The notes below the pieces were generated by a model, which was not told the origin of the DNA, ran no database searches, and saw only the letters and a list, made by a program, of their open reading frames with translations. Of a DNA stretch of 58,952 nucleotides, positions 24,563 to 32,837 are shown one piece after another (the stretch's first letter is position 1; the number at the start of each line of letters is the position of its first letter). Origin of the DNA: an uncultured Aeromonadaceae bacterium (GTDB taxonomy: Bacteria; Pseudomonadota; Gammaproteobacteria; Enterobacterales; Aeromonadaceae); NCBI GenBank assembly GCA_945957385.1, contig CAMFKP010000018.1, positions 1 through 58,952 of the forward strand. Direction: 5' to 3'. The position numbers were made by a program, and so were the translations under genes.

Positions 24563-25633
24563 ATGACATCAGCTGCAATCTGTGAGAGCCGTTATAGTCG
24601 GCGTTTGGCGGATGGGCGCGTCGAGTGCACCCTGTGTCCGCGCTTGTGCCGTTTGCGCGATGGCAAGCGCGGGGTTTGCTATCTGCGTCAGGCGCAAAAC
24701 GGCGGCATGGTGTTGGCCGAATATGGCCGAACCAGTGGTCTGTGCCTCGATCCCATTGAAAAGAAGCCGTTATTCCACTTTTATCCGGGGTCTGCGGCGC
24801 TGTCGTTCGGCACCGCGGGGTGTAATCTGACGTGCCGTTTTTGCCAGAACTGGCAGATCAGCAAGTCGCGCGCGAGCCAGACGCTGGCGGTTGCGGCGTC
24901 TCCCGATGACATAGCGGCACTGGCATTGCGCCATGGCTGCCGCAGCGTGGCCCTGACGTACAACGATCCGGTGATTTATCTTGAATATGCCTGTGCGGTG
25001 GCCCGGGCCTGCCACGCTCACCAACTGGCGACGGTGGCCGTGACCGCTGGCTATATCAACCCGCAACCGGCGGTGGAATTTTTTGCCGATATGGATGCGG
25101 CGAACGTCGATCTGAAGGGCTTCAGCGAGGCGTTTTACCGCCACTACTGTGGCGGTCGGCTCGCCCCGGTGCTGGAGACGCTACGTTATCTGCGCCAGCA
25201 CACCGCCGTCTGGCTGGAGCTCACGACCTTGCTGATCCCCGGCGTTAACGATGAACCAGCGATGTTGCGCGCCATGTGTCAGTGGATTGGTCTGGAGCTG
25301 GGGCCTGAGGTGCCGCTGCACTTTACTGCCTTCCATCCGGATTACCATCTGCGCGACCGGCCGGCGACACCGTTGGCTACGCTGCTGGCGGCTCGCCAGT
25401 TGGCCAGGGACGTGGGATTGCACCATGTCTACATCGGCAATCGCTCCGACGTCGAGGGGGAGTGTACTCGTTGTGCCCGCTGCGCGGCCCCGCTGATCGA
25501 GCGCCAGGGTTATCAATTGACGGGCTGGCACCTGCAGCAGGGACACTGCCCGCACTGTCACCTGCCGTTGCCGGGCCGCTTTGCTGATGGTCCAGGGGAT
25601 TGGGGCGCTCGCCGCATGCGTCTGTTGCCATAA
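24563..25633 (+). CDS. amrS: AmmeMemoRadiSam system radical SAM enzyme
   Basis: A 356-residue radical SAM protein related to pyruvate-formate-lyase activating enzymes. The [4Fe-4S] motif is CNLTCRFC (CxxxCxxC), preceded by FGTAG. An N-terminal cysteine cluster CTLCPRLC...GVC and a C-terminal one CTRCARC...CPHC could bind extra metal. The start at 24563 has GGAGG 6 nt upstream (TTG 24557 is less likely). The substrate is unknown; co-occurrence with amrA and amrB defines the system. Confidence 0.9.
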   Translation: MTSAAICESRYSRRLADGRVECTLCPRLCRLRDGKRGVCYLRQAQNGGMVLAEYGRTSGLCLDPIEKKPLFHFYPGSAALSFGTAGCNLTCRFCQNWQISKSRASQTLAVAASPDDIAALALRHGCRSVALTYNDPVIYLEYACAVARACHAHQLATVAVTAGYINPQPAVEFFADMDAANVDLKGFSEAFYRHYCGGRLAPVLETLRYLRQHTAVWLELTTLLIPGVNDEPAMLRAMCQWIGLELGPEVPLHFTAFHPDYHLRDRPATPLATLLAARQLARDVGLHHVYIGNRSDVEGECTRCARCAAPLIERQGYQLTGWHLQQGHCPHCHLPLPGRFADGPGDWGARRMRLLP

Positions 25634-25649
25634 TCGAATTAACCTGTCA

Positions 25650-26139
25650 GTGATGATAGGGCAGAATAAATAATATTTTGCGGCTGGAACCCGGTTATTT
25701 CACGGCGTGCTGAACGCAGGATGTAAATAATGAGATTTTGAGGATTTTAATTGCAATTAGCTGATTGATAAATGAATTGTTTCTCTGGAATATTATTGTT
25801 GCCCGTGATTGCTGGGCGGAGCAAATAGCATTTCGTGGCTGAGTGTTGGTTGTTTCACGGTGTACTGGATGCAGAGTTGAAATAATGAAATCATGAGGGT
25901 TTTATTTGTAATTAACTGATTAATAAATGAATTCTTTTGCGGGGGTATTATCGCTACTCGTGATGATAGAGCGGGATAAATAGTGTTTTGCGGCTGGAAG
26001 CTGGTTATTTAACGGTGTGCTGGACGCAGAATGGGAATAATGGAGTTCTGAAGATTTTAATTGCAATTGGCTGGTTAATAGATGAATTATTTTTCGGAAA
26101 TATTATTGTCGCCCGTGATGAGAGAGCGGTGAAATAATG
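25650..26139. repeat. Array of 155-bp direct repeats (three full copies plus a partial)
   Basis: Copies start at GTGATG/GTGATT 25650, 25805, 25960 and (partial, about 25 bp) 26115, an exact 155-bp period. By hand alignment without gaps, copies 1 and 3 differ at about 27 of 155 positions, mostly transitions, and copies 1 and 2 at about 44. Every copy ends with TATTAT shortly before the next unit, and copies 1 and 3 keep the palindrome AATTGCAATT. The period is not a multiple of three and stops occur in all frames, so it is not coding. It fills the 608 bp between amrS and eco. Function unknown. Confidence 0.85.
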
Positions 26140-26199
26140 CCGGCAGCGGATTTACCATGCCCAATAAATAACACCAGCAGGCATGAACGGCCTCATCCT

Positions 26200-26219
26200 A
26201 CGGTGCCGTAAGGCACCGT
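26200..26219. terminator. Hairpin downstream of eco
   Basis: An 8-bp perfect stem ACGGTGCC / GGCACCGT with loop GTAA, 22 nt past the eco stop. There is no T-run on either strand, so terminator function is only probable. Confidence 0.5.
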
Positions 26220-26241
26220 GTGGATCGCCAGCCAGCCGCAG

Positions 26242-26715
26242 TTATTCGGTCGGGGCATCGATCACCGCGCCGGGTTGCCAGATGCGGTATTGAATGGTGA
26301 CATCCTTGGGCGCATAGATGACCACTGGCAGGCGGCTGTTATAGCCCAGCAGGAAGCCTTCGCCGTAGACAGGGACCTGTGCCTGGTGTTTCTCGTTCTT
26401 CGGGCAGGCCATCATGGTGCTCAGCGGCCCCTTGACCTCGGTCAGCGTGTAGTAGCTGTAGCCCCAGCCCTTGACGGTATCCTCAATCAGATCGGCACTC
26501 AGCCGTTGCCGGTTACAGTCCACTTCCAGCGGTTTGCTGATCAGAATTTCGACCTTGCGATCTTGCTCCTGCTCCAGCGCGGGCAGCCGGATGACCTTGC
26601 GTTGCTGTTGCTGGTTGGCCGGCGGGAACATCTTCAAATCCTTGCTTTCGCCGGCCAGCAAGGGAGAGCTGACACCCAGTGCCAGCAGGGTACACAGCAG
26701 CGTGCATGATTTCAT
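26242..26715 (-). CDS. eco: Ecotin, periplasmic serine protease inhibitor
   Basis: A 157-residue exported protein with a signal peptide (SSPLLAGES) and GGAGGT 4 nt before the ATG. It matches ecotin throughout: LEVDCNRQRL, GWGYSYYTLTEV, the reactive loop STMMACP with Met at P1 and the disulfide cysteines (CN... and ACP), and YNSRLPVVIY. Ecotin dimers inhibit trypsin-like proteases, including neutrophil elastase and complement MASPs, protecting cells outside the cytoplasm. A single gene. Confidence 0.95.
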   Translation of the reverse strand: MKSCTLLCTLLALGVSSPLLAGESKDLKMFPPANQQQQRKVIRLPALEQEQDRKVEILISKPLEVDCNRQRLSADLIEDTVKGWGYSYYTLTEVKGPLSTMMACPKNEKHQAQVPVYGEGFLLGYNSRLPVVIYAPKDVTIQYRIWQPGAVIDAPTE

Positions 26716-26772
26716 GTTGACCTCCAGTACAGTTGATAACAGCAGCTTGGCATGCCTCGGCTAAACCGTGTC

Positions 26773-27315
26773 TTAACCGGTGCCGGGATCCGGATTCAAC
26801 AGCCACAGGCTGTGATTATCCTCTGCCAGCAGCAGCTGGGTGGCATCCAGGAAGGTGATCTGCCAGCTGCGATTAAAGGCGGCCAGCCAGAGCTGACGCA
26901 GCATGTCCCCCTGATGCTCGAGTAACCCACGGGCTATGGTATCCAGCGGCAGCATGCTGTAGTTGCGCGATTGCAGAATCAGGTAGCCATCACTGACTTG
27001 CCACCGCCCCTGGATCGTGATGTGCAGCCGGCTGCTGCGGGAGTCGTCGGCTAACAACAGGTCGACGTCAAACTGGGCATCGTGATTGCTTAGCAGCTGC
27101 AGGCGCCCGGTCTCGTTCCATTGCCGGACCGGGCGGGCCAGCAACAGACTGGCCATCGGCGAGTGGTCGTAGGCATGGCGCTGATAGCTCCAGTTCTGGC
27201 CGCCCAGGCGCTGGGCCAATTGCGGATCCGAGCCATGCCAGAGTGCCAGCCACACCAACAGACCATTGGCCAGCAGCAGTAACCACAGGGTGGCAGGGGA
27301 GAGCCAGGATCTCAT
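26773..27315 (-). CDS. Single-pass membrane protein, possibly ToxS-like
   Basis: A 180-residue protein. A short N-terminus is followed by one transmembrane helix (residues about 9-26) and a periplasmic domain with GRWQVSDGYLILQ, which recalls the ToxS pattern of a stop at the membrane followed by a WxLSDxYLL stretch. The start at 27315 overlaps the stop of the upstream gene as ATGA, with GGAG 8 nt upstream. The ToxS relation is a guess from topology, length and this one motif. Confidence 0.45.
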   Translation of the reverse strand: MRSWLSPATLWLLLLANGLLVWLALWHGSDPQLAQRLGGQNWSYQRHAYDHSPMASLLLARPVRQWNETGRLQLLSNHDAQFDVDLLLADDSRSSRLHITIQGRWQVSDGYLILQSRNYSMLPLDTIARGLLEHQGDMLRQLWLAAFNRSWQITFLDATQLLLAEDNHSLWLLNPDPGTG

Positions 27316-27698
27316 CGACACATCTCCTGCGGCGACTGGCTCAGGATCAGGGTGCGTCCGTCATGGTCTGTGAGCCAGACGAGCGAGGCTCCCTGCGGGC
27401 GCATGCCCAGTAGCAGATGGCTGGGGGTGGGCAAGTTATGTGCTTCGCCCCACTGCAGTAGACAACGCACATCGTGACGACTCACAGGCTGGCGATCAGC
27501 CGTCCAGTAGACCGCCAATGGCAGAGAGTGCAGCAGGCTTGGGCGAAACCAGCTCCAGGCGGCCCAGGTCGCCGTGAACGGTAACAGTAACAGCAATAGC
27601 CAGACGATCCCGGTACGCCAGCGCGGTGCGGCGAAGGCCTGCTGCTGCAGCAGGGCATCGAGTTCTTCGGGTTCCAGCAATTTGCTCATCATGTGCAC
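27312..27698 (-). CDS. Single-pass membrane protein, partner of the ToxS-like protein
   Basis: A 128-residue protein: a short cytoplasmic N-terminus (EPEELDALLQQQ), one transmembrane helix (residues about 30-50) and a periplasmic domain with cysteines in VRCLLQWG and near the end (EMCR) that could form a disulfide. Topology and the two cysteines resemble the periplasmic half of ToxR, but no winged-helix DNA-binding domain is present. Coupled to the next gene by an ATGA overlap, so the two probably form a complex. The start (GTG/ATG near 27698-27690) is not certain. Confidence 0.5.
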   Translation of the reverse strand: MHMMSKLLEPEELDALLQQQAFAAPRWRTGIVWLLLLLLPFTATWAAWSWFRPSLLHSLPLAVYWTADRQPVSRHDVRCLLQWGEAHNLPTPSHLLLGMRPQGASLVWLTDHDGRTLILSQSPQEMCR

Positions 27699-27757
27699 CA
27701 GAGCAGAAGGGGCATGTCACTATGACGCAGCCATCCTGGCCTGTCATCCATGACATG

Positions 27758-27780
27758 ACGGGCCCGTGATGCGGGCCCGT
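27758..27780. terminator. Hairpin downstream of the BamE-like gene
   Basis: A 9-bp perfect stem ACGGGCCCG / CGGGCCCGT with loop TGATG, 7 nt past the stop at 27788. No T-run is present. Confidence 0.55.
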
Positions 27781-27787
27781 ACACGGA

Positions 27788-28198
27788 TCAGTTAGTCAGG
27801 GTGCCTTCGACGACGTCGTAAGATTTGACGGTGTTACCATCGAAATGCAGGGCCACGATCTGCTTGGCCTTGGCGGTGTCGGCCCCCAGGGCACCAGCCA
27901 GCTGCATCGCTGCATCGGCATTGCCATTCAGGCTGCTGGCATCATATTTCCAGACTTCATTGCCGTTTTCGTTGGCAATGATCTTGGGGGCGCCCAGTTG
28001 CTTCTTCACTTCATCCTTGGTGGCGCCTTCCTTGACCTTGCTCTTGACCAGCTGCAGCACGGCATCCTTGGCGGAGGCGTTGCTGCCCGTGGCGCTGTCG
28101 AGGGCCGTTGCGGTTTTGGCAACGGAGTCCAGCAGACCGGCGTGGGCGTTGGCCGTCAGGGCCAGCAGCAGGGTGGCAGCAAGTGTTATCTTGTTCAT
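27788..28198 (-). CDS. Exported SmpA/OmlA (BamE-like) domain protein
   Basis: A 136-residue exported protein: signal peptide MNKITLAATLLLALTANAHA, then an Ala/Ser-rich helical stretch and a BamE-like domain (KVKEGATKDEVKKQLGAPKII ... NEVWKYDAS ... VALHFDGNTVKSYDV). This is the SmpA/OmlA fold also found in small periplasmic adaptors. There is no lipobox Cys, so it is soluble, unlike BamE itself. Function unknown. Confidence 0.75.
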   Translation of the reverse strand: MNKITLAATLLLALTANAHAGLLDSVAKTATALDSATGSNASAKDAVLQLVKSKVKEGATKDEVKKQLGAPKIIANENGNEVWKYDASSLNGNADAAMQLAGALGADTAKAKQIVALHFDGNTVKSYDVVEGTLTN

Positions 28199-28290
28199 TA
28201 TCAGTAATATCCCTGTATTGGTTGCATAGTGGGTTGCGCAATGCAGCGCCGGGGAAATCTAGCTAAAAGGTGACTGGGCGTCAAATGTGA

Positions 28291-28316
28291 CAGGCCCCTG
28301 ACGAGTCAGGGGCCTG
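28291..28316 (-). terminator. Hairpin downstream of nadB
   Basis: An 11-bp perfect stem CAGGCCCCTGA / TCAGGGGCCTG with loop CGAG, 5 nt past the nadB stop. Strong stem, no clear T-run. Confidence 0.65.
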
Positions 28317-28321
28317 GGGGA

Positions 28322-29935
28322 TCAGTAGTTTTCCGGGATCAGGATCGTCGGATGGGGATTGGGTTGCAGCTCGGGATAATCGAGGTTGTAGTGCAGACCT
28401 CGTGACTCTTTGCGACTGATGGCCGAATTGACGATCAGATCGGCGACCTGCAACAGATTCCGCAACTCCAGCAAATTATTGGAGACGCGGAAATGGGCGT
28501 AGTACTCGTGCACCTCTTGCTTGAGCAGTTCGATGCGCCGCTTGGCGCGCGCCAGGCGTTTGTCGGTACGCACTATGCCAACATAGTCCCACATAAACAG
28601 GCGCAGTTCGTGCCAGTTGTGCTGGATGACCACCTCTTCATCGGAGTCGATGACCTGGCTCTCGTCCCAGTGCGGCAGTGAAGGTGGTTCGCTGCTGATC
28701 GGCAGGTGGTTGAGGATGTCCTCCGCCGCCGCGTGGGCAAACACAATGCACTCGAGCAAGGAGTTCGAGGCCATGCGGTTGGCGCCATGCAGCCCGGTAT
28801 ATGACACCTCGCCGATGGCATACAGGCCGGGAACATCGGTTTGCCCCTTGTGATCGATCATGACGCCGCCACAGGTGTAGTGGGCTGCCGGAACCACGGG
28901 AATGGATTGGGTCGTGATGTCGATGCCGATTTTCTGGCAACGTTCATAGATGGTCGGGAAGTGCTTGATAATGAACTCAGCCGGTTTGTGGCTGATATCC
29001 AGATACATGCAGTCCACTCCCAGGCGTTTCATTTCGTAGTCGATGGCGCGCGCAACGATATCGCGCGGTGCCAGTTCGGCGCGAGGATCGAAGTCGGCCA
29101 TGAAGCGACTGCCATCCGGGCGGCGCAGGTAGGCACCTTCACCACGCAGGGCTTCGGTCAGCAGAAAATTGCGGTCATCGGGATGAAACAGTGTGGTCGG
29201 GTGGAATTGGTTGAACTCCATGTTCGCCACGCGGCAACCGGCGCGCCAAGCCATGGCGATGCCGTCGCCGGAGCTGACGTCCGGGTTCGAGGTGTATTGA
29301 TAGACCTTGGAGGCCCCGCCGGTCGCCAGCGCCACAAAGCGCGCGCGCACGGTCTCAACTTCTTCGCGATTGCGGTTCCAGACGTAGGCGCCGAGCACGC
29401 GGTTGCCTGGCAAGCCGAGCTTACGCGTGGTGATCAGGTCAACGGCGTTAAAACGCTCCATCAGCTGGATATTCGGATGGGCGCGGACCTGATCGACGAG
29501 GGTAATTTGCACCGTTTTACCGGTGGCATCGGCGGAGTGAAAGATGCGTCTGTGACTATGACCGCCCTCGCGGGTCAGATGGTAGGTCGGCTGGCCATCC
29601 TCGGACGCAGACTCTTCTTGATCAAAGGGCACGCCCTGTTGAATTAGCCATTCGATGCAGTGTTTGGCATGGCGGGCCGTGAATTCAACGGTCGCCCGAT
29701 CACAGAGTCCGGCTCCGGCGTTCAGGGTGTCGCTGACGTGGGATTCGATACTGTCCTTTTCATCGAAAACGGCAGCGATGCCTCCTTGGGCATAATAGGT
29801 GGCCCCCTCGCTCAAGGGTCCCTTGCTCAATACCATCACCTTGGCGTGGTCGGCTAGACGCAACGCTAAAGAGAGGCCGGCGGCACCACTGCCAATGACG
29901 AGAACATCACAACTGTATTCAACGTTCTGTTTCAT
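28322..29935 (-). CDS. nadB: L-aspartate oxidase
   Basis: A 537-residue FAD enzyme making iminoaspartate from L-aspartate, the first step of de novo NAD synthesis. The FAD site [16 protein letters not shown] is at the N-terminus; [31 protein letters not shown] and [10 protein letters not shown] are all conserved with E. coli NadB. The start at 29935 aligns with E. coli NadB; the frame remains open upstream but without similarity. Ribosome site weak. Divergent from rpoE, as in E. coli. Confidence 0.96.
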   Translation of the reverse strand: MKQNVEYSCDVLVIGSGAAGLSLALRLADHAKVMVLSKGPLSEGATYYAQGGIAAVFDEKDSIESHVSDTLNAGAGLCDRATVEFTARHAKHCIEWLIQQGVPFDQEESASEDGQPTYHLTREGGHSHRRIFHSADATGKTVQITLVDQVRAHPNIQLMERFNAVDLITTRKLGLPGNRVLGAYVWNRNREEVETVRARFVALATGGASKVYQYTSNPDVSSGDGIAMAWRAGCRVANMEFNQFHPTTLFHPDDRNFLLTEALRGEGAYLRRPDGSRFMADFDPRAELAPRDIVARAIDYEMKRLGVDCMYLDISHKPAEFIIKHFPTIYERCQKIGIDITTQSIPVVPAAHYTCGGVMIDHKGQTDVPGLYAIGEVSYTGLHGANRMASNSLLECIVFAHAAAEDILNHLPISSEPPSLPHWDESQVIDSDEEVVIQHNWHELRLFMWDYVGIVRTDKRLARAKRRIELLKQEVHEYYAHFRVSNNLLELRNLLQVADLIVNSAISRKESRGLHYNLDYPELQPNPHPTILIPENY

Positions 29936-30024
29936 AAGTATCATTGGCCTGGGTGTGGAAAGGGCCCATGTTAGCCCAATTCGGACTCGTGATGCAGTCC
30001 GGATCACGCTTTTTTGCCTCAGTG

Positions 30025-30052
30025 CGAACTTTTATAAAAAACGACTGTCTGA
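30025..30052 (+). promoter_or_regulatory. Sigma-E-type promoter of rpoE
   Basis: CGAACTT (30025-30031), a 16-bp spacer, then TCTGA (30048-30052). This fits the known sigma-E consensus (GGAACTT and TCTGA-like) with one mismatch, and predicts a leader of about 55 nt and autoregulation of rpoE-rseABC. Confidence 0.7.
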
Positions 30053-30112
30053 TTATTTGCGCTTATTTCGAGCCGATGAAACCGGACAGAAGACAAGGAA
30101 TAGCCGGCTCCG

Positions 30113-30700
30113 ATGAGCGACCTGAATGACCAGAATATCGATCTGCAGCTGATAGAGCGGGTGCAGCGCGGCGACAAGCAGGCCTTCAACCTGCTGGTGC
30201 AGAAGTACCAGCACAAGGTGGTCTCGGTGGTGTCTCGCTTTGTCAGTAATCCGGGGGATGTCCCGGATGTGGCGCAGGAGGCTTTTATCAAGGCCTATCG
30301 GGCGTTGCCAGATTTTCGCGGCGAAAGCGCGTTTTATACCTGGTTGTACCGGATCGCGGTGAATACCGCGAAAAACTACCTGACGGCTCAGGGACGTCGC
30401 CCGCCGGATAGCGATGTCGATAGCCAGGAAGCGGAAACTTATGAGGGGGCTCAAGCCCTGCATGAGGTTGAAAATCCAGAAAATCTGATCCTGTCGGATG
30501 AAATCCGCCGGGAAGTGGAGTTGGCGTTGCAAGAGCTTCCTGAGGAGCTGCGTAGTGCCATCACCCTTCGTGAAATTGAAGGGATGAGTTATGAAGAGAT
30601 TGCGGAAGTAATGGAGTGCCCGGTCGGGACTGTGCGTTCGCGGATTTTCCGAGCGCGAGACGTCATCGATAAACGGATACAGCCTTTATTGCAACGCTGA
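30113..30700 (+). CDS. rpoE: RNA polymerase sigma-E factor
   Basis: A 195-residue group 4 (ECF) sigma factor controlling the envelope-stress regulon. Region 2 contains VSRFVSNPGDVPDVAQEAFIKAYRALPDFRGESAFYTWLYRIAVN, and region 4 contains ITLREIEGMSYEEIAEVMECPVGTVRSRIFRARD. Held inactive by the next gene product, RseA. Starts about 60 nt after an apparent sigma-E promoter. Confidence 0.97.
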   Translation: MSDLNDQNIDLQLIERVQRGDKQAFNLLVQKYQHKVVSVVSRFVSNPGDVPDVAQEAFIKAYRALPDFRGESAFYTWLYRIAVNTAKNYLTAQGRRPPDSDVDSQEAETYEGAQALHEVENPENLILSDEIRREVELALQELPEELRSAITLREIEGMSYEEIAEVMECPVGTVRSRIFRARDVIDKRIQPLLQR

Positions 30701-30713
30701 TGGGGATGACAGC

Positions 30714-31277
30714 TTGAGTATGGTAAACAACGAACGGATTTCCCGATTGCTGGATGGTGATGTGGCTCTGGACAGCAAATCGGATTACCAGGCCGCTGAA
30801 CAACAGGCGCTCTGGGGGCGCTATCAGTTGATAGGGGATGCACTGCGTAATGAGATGCCGCCCGTGATATCGCTGGATCTGGCGGCGCGAGTTAGTGCGG
30901 CACTGGCCGATGAGCCGACTGTACTGGCACCGCGCACTAGCCTATTGCAGCGTGTTCGGCCGACAGTCGTGCATCTGCTGCGTTCCGGTGGCCAATTGGC
31001 AATTGCGGCCTCCGTGGCTGCGGTGACGATCCTCGGGGTGCGTTATCACCAGTTGGGGCAAGATGTGACTGCTCAGCCGAGTCCAGTACTGAACACGGTA
31101 CCTGTAGGTGGTATTGCGGCTCCGGTCAGCATCAATTATCAGCCGGTGGGGCAACCCACGCACACGCCACAACCGTCGGTGTTGTCTGATGATGCCCGAC
31201 TGGCAGAGCGCGAAAGGATTAATGCTTTTCTGCGTGATCACCAGCTGCAGCAACGTCTGCATGTTGCCAAACCCTAA
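30714..31277 (+). CDS. rseA: Anti-sigma-E factor RseA
   Basis: A 187-residue inner-membrane anti-sigma factor. The cytoplasmic N-domain (ERISRLLDGD, SDYQAAEQQALWGRYQLIGDALRNEMP) binds sigma-E; a transmembrane segment lies around residues 93-112; the periplasmic tail (VLNTVPVGGIAAPVSI, like the VFNTLPMMGKASPVS of E. coli) is where DegS and RseB act. The start is TTG 30714, 7 nt after GGGGA; ATG 30720 is a less supported alternative. Gap of 13 nt to rpoE. Confidence 0.93.
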   Translation: MSMVNNERISRLLDGDVALDSKSDYQAAEQQALWGRYQLIGDALRNEMPPVISLDLAARVSAALADEPTVLAPRTSLLQRVRPTVVHLLRSGGQLAIAASVAAVTILGVRYHQLGQDVTAQPSPVLNTVPVGGIAAPVSINYQPVGQPTHTPQPSVLSDDARLAERERINAFLRDHQLQQRLHVAKP

Positions 31278-31300
31278 CATGGGTCAAGGGGAGTGGTGAC

Positions 31301-32284
31301 GTGCCGTTGACGTCCTTATTGCGCGTTGTTGTCCTGGCGTTGCTGGCCTGTGCCTTTTCGGTTCAGGCCGAACCTGCGCCGCCTTCTGCCGGCGCCTTAT
31401 TGCAGCAGATGCAGCGGGCGTACCGCCATTACACGTTTGAGCTGTCCATGGTTCGGGTGCGACAAGGCAGTGTCGAGCCGATTCGTTTCTCCCATGCCGT
31501 GGTCGGCAACCATGAACTGACTCACTACATCTATCTGAATGGCCGCCCCAGTGAATACCTCAAACGTGATGAGGCGATTACGTTTTTTGAGGCCGGTGTC
31601 GACCCTTATACCCTGAATGGTGCCCGGTTACCGGGATTCTGGAATGCCATGCTGGCGATGAATGTCGCCCGGGTACTGGAGAGCTATGACCCCGTGGTGA
31701 CAGGGCGTAATCGAATTGCCGGCTTGCCGGTGCAGGTAGTGCGCCTGGCACCGAAAGATGGTAGCAAATATGGCTTTGTGCTCTGGCTGGAGCAGGAGTC
31801 AGGTTTGTTATTGCGGCTGGATCTGATCGATGAAGCGGGTGATCCCATCGAGCAATTTATGGGCGTGGATCTGCGCTTGCATACGGAACCTCCAGCGTGG
31901 TTGCGTAAGCTGGCACAGGCTGATCTGCCGGCGCCGGTCGATGTAACGCAAGCCTATCAAGCGCCTCAGCAGTCGCTGGGGTGGGCGCCAGGCTGGTTAC
32001 CAAAAGGATTTCAAATTGTCTCTTCGGATCGCCATCAACTGGCGGGAACCCAGCAGAGTGTCGACTACATGATGCTCAGCGACGGCTTGGTGGATGTTTC
32101 GGTGTATCTCTCTTCCCCTGACTTGCCTGCTGGCCAGCAACTGGTCAGACAGGGCGGGACCAGCTTGCTGCGCGTGTTGAATGATCATAAGGTGGAAGTC
32201 ACAATCGTCGGTGAAGTTCCAGCCGAGACGGCACGGCGCATCGCCGATTCCCTGCATCCGTTAGCTAAGGGGATCTCCGAATGA
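31301..32284 (+). CDS. rseB: Sigma-E regulatory protein RseB
   Basis: A 327-residue periplasmic protein with a signal peptide (ALLACAFSVQA). It binds RseA and shields it from DegS; lipopolysaccharide and mislocalised lipoproteins relieve this. The MucB/RseB N-domain (ALLQQMQRAYRHYTFELSMVRVRQG) and C-domain (GWAPGWLPKGFQIVSSDRH ... SDGLVDVSVYL) are both complete. GTG start with GGGGAG 7 nt upstream. Its stop overlaps rseC by 4 nt. Confidence 0.95.
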   Translation: MPLTSLLRVVVLALLACAFSVQAEPAPPSAGALLQQMQRAYRHYTFELSMVRVRQGSVEPIRFSHAVVGNHELTHYIYLNGRPSEYLKRDEAITFFEAGVDPYTLNGARLPGFWNAMLAMNVARVLESYDPVVTGRNRIAGLPVQVVRLAPKDGSKYGFVLWLEQESGLLLRLDLIDEAGDPIEQFMGVDLRLHTEPPAWLRKLAQADLPAPVDVTQAYQAPQQSLGWAPGWLPKGFQIVSSDRHQLAGTQQSVDYMMLSDGLVDVSVYLSSPDLPAGQQLVRQGGTSLLRVLNDHKVEVTIVGEVPAETARRIADSLHPLAKGISE

Positions 32285-32742
32285 TCGAATCGATTGCCAC
32301 TGTGGTGGCTGTGCGTGACAACCTTGCCCAGGTCGAGTGCCGTCGTAAGAGCGCTTGTGGTCACTGTCAGCAGCAGGAAAGTTGTGGTGTCGGCGCTGTA
32401 GCCAAGGCCATGCCTGGCCGACCACAACTGCTGGAAGTGGCCTTGACCTCGCCAGTGAATGTTGGGCAGCAGATTCGGATCGGCATCCCGGAGCGAAGCC
32501 TGGTCACCAGTGCCTTGCTGGTCTATATGGTGCCGTTGCTGTTTTTGTTGCTCGGTGCCGTGGCGGGCAAGCTAGTCTCTGCCAGCTGGCATATCGGTGA
32601 AGAGCCCGCCGAGGTGGTTGGTGCGCTGCTGGGAGGCCTGATAGGCTTCGGGCTGGCGCGCTGGGGAGCCCGTCGTCTGGGCGGTGGTTTCTACCGTCCC
32701 GTCATGCTCGGTTTGAGCCTGCCGGTGCAACAGGTTGACTAA
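32281..32742 (+). CDS. rseC: SoxR-reducing / sigma-E positive regulator RseC
   Basis: A 153-residue inner-membrane protein. The N-terminal Cys-rich segment (ECRRKSACGHCQQQESCG) could hold a metal or Fe-S cluster, and two transmembrane helices lie at residues about 78-98 and 108-128. In E. coli RseC mildly activates sigma-E and with the Rsx complex reduces SoxR. ATGA overlap with rseB. Confidence 0.92.
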   Translation: MIESIATVVAVRDNLAQVECRRKSACGHCQQQESCGVGAVAKAMPGRPQLLEVALTSPVNVGQQIRIGIPERSLVTSALLVYMVPLLFLLLGAVAGKLVSASWHIGEEPAEVVGALLGGLIGFGLARWGARRLGGGFYRPVMLGLSLPVQQVD

Positions 32743-32837
32743 ACTCTGACTAAGCGATAGCCGCCGTCCGGCGAATCCAGTAAAATCCCGCGCCTATGCG
32801 TCAGAAGACGCCATTTCCATCACTTTTTGAAGAATCC

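Noticed and set aside
25650..26139. CRISPR array
   Set aside because: The 155-bp units are contiguous and diverged along their whole length; there is no alternation of short identical repeats with unique spacers and no cas gene.
29936..30007. N-terminal extension of nadB to 30007
   Set aside because: The extra 24 residues have no similarity to NadB and would consume the rpoE promoter region; the start at 29935 aligns with known NadB.
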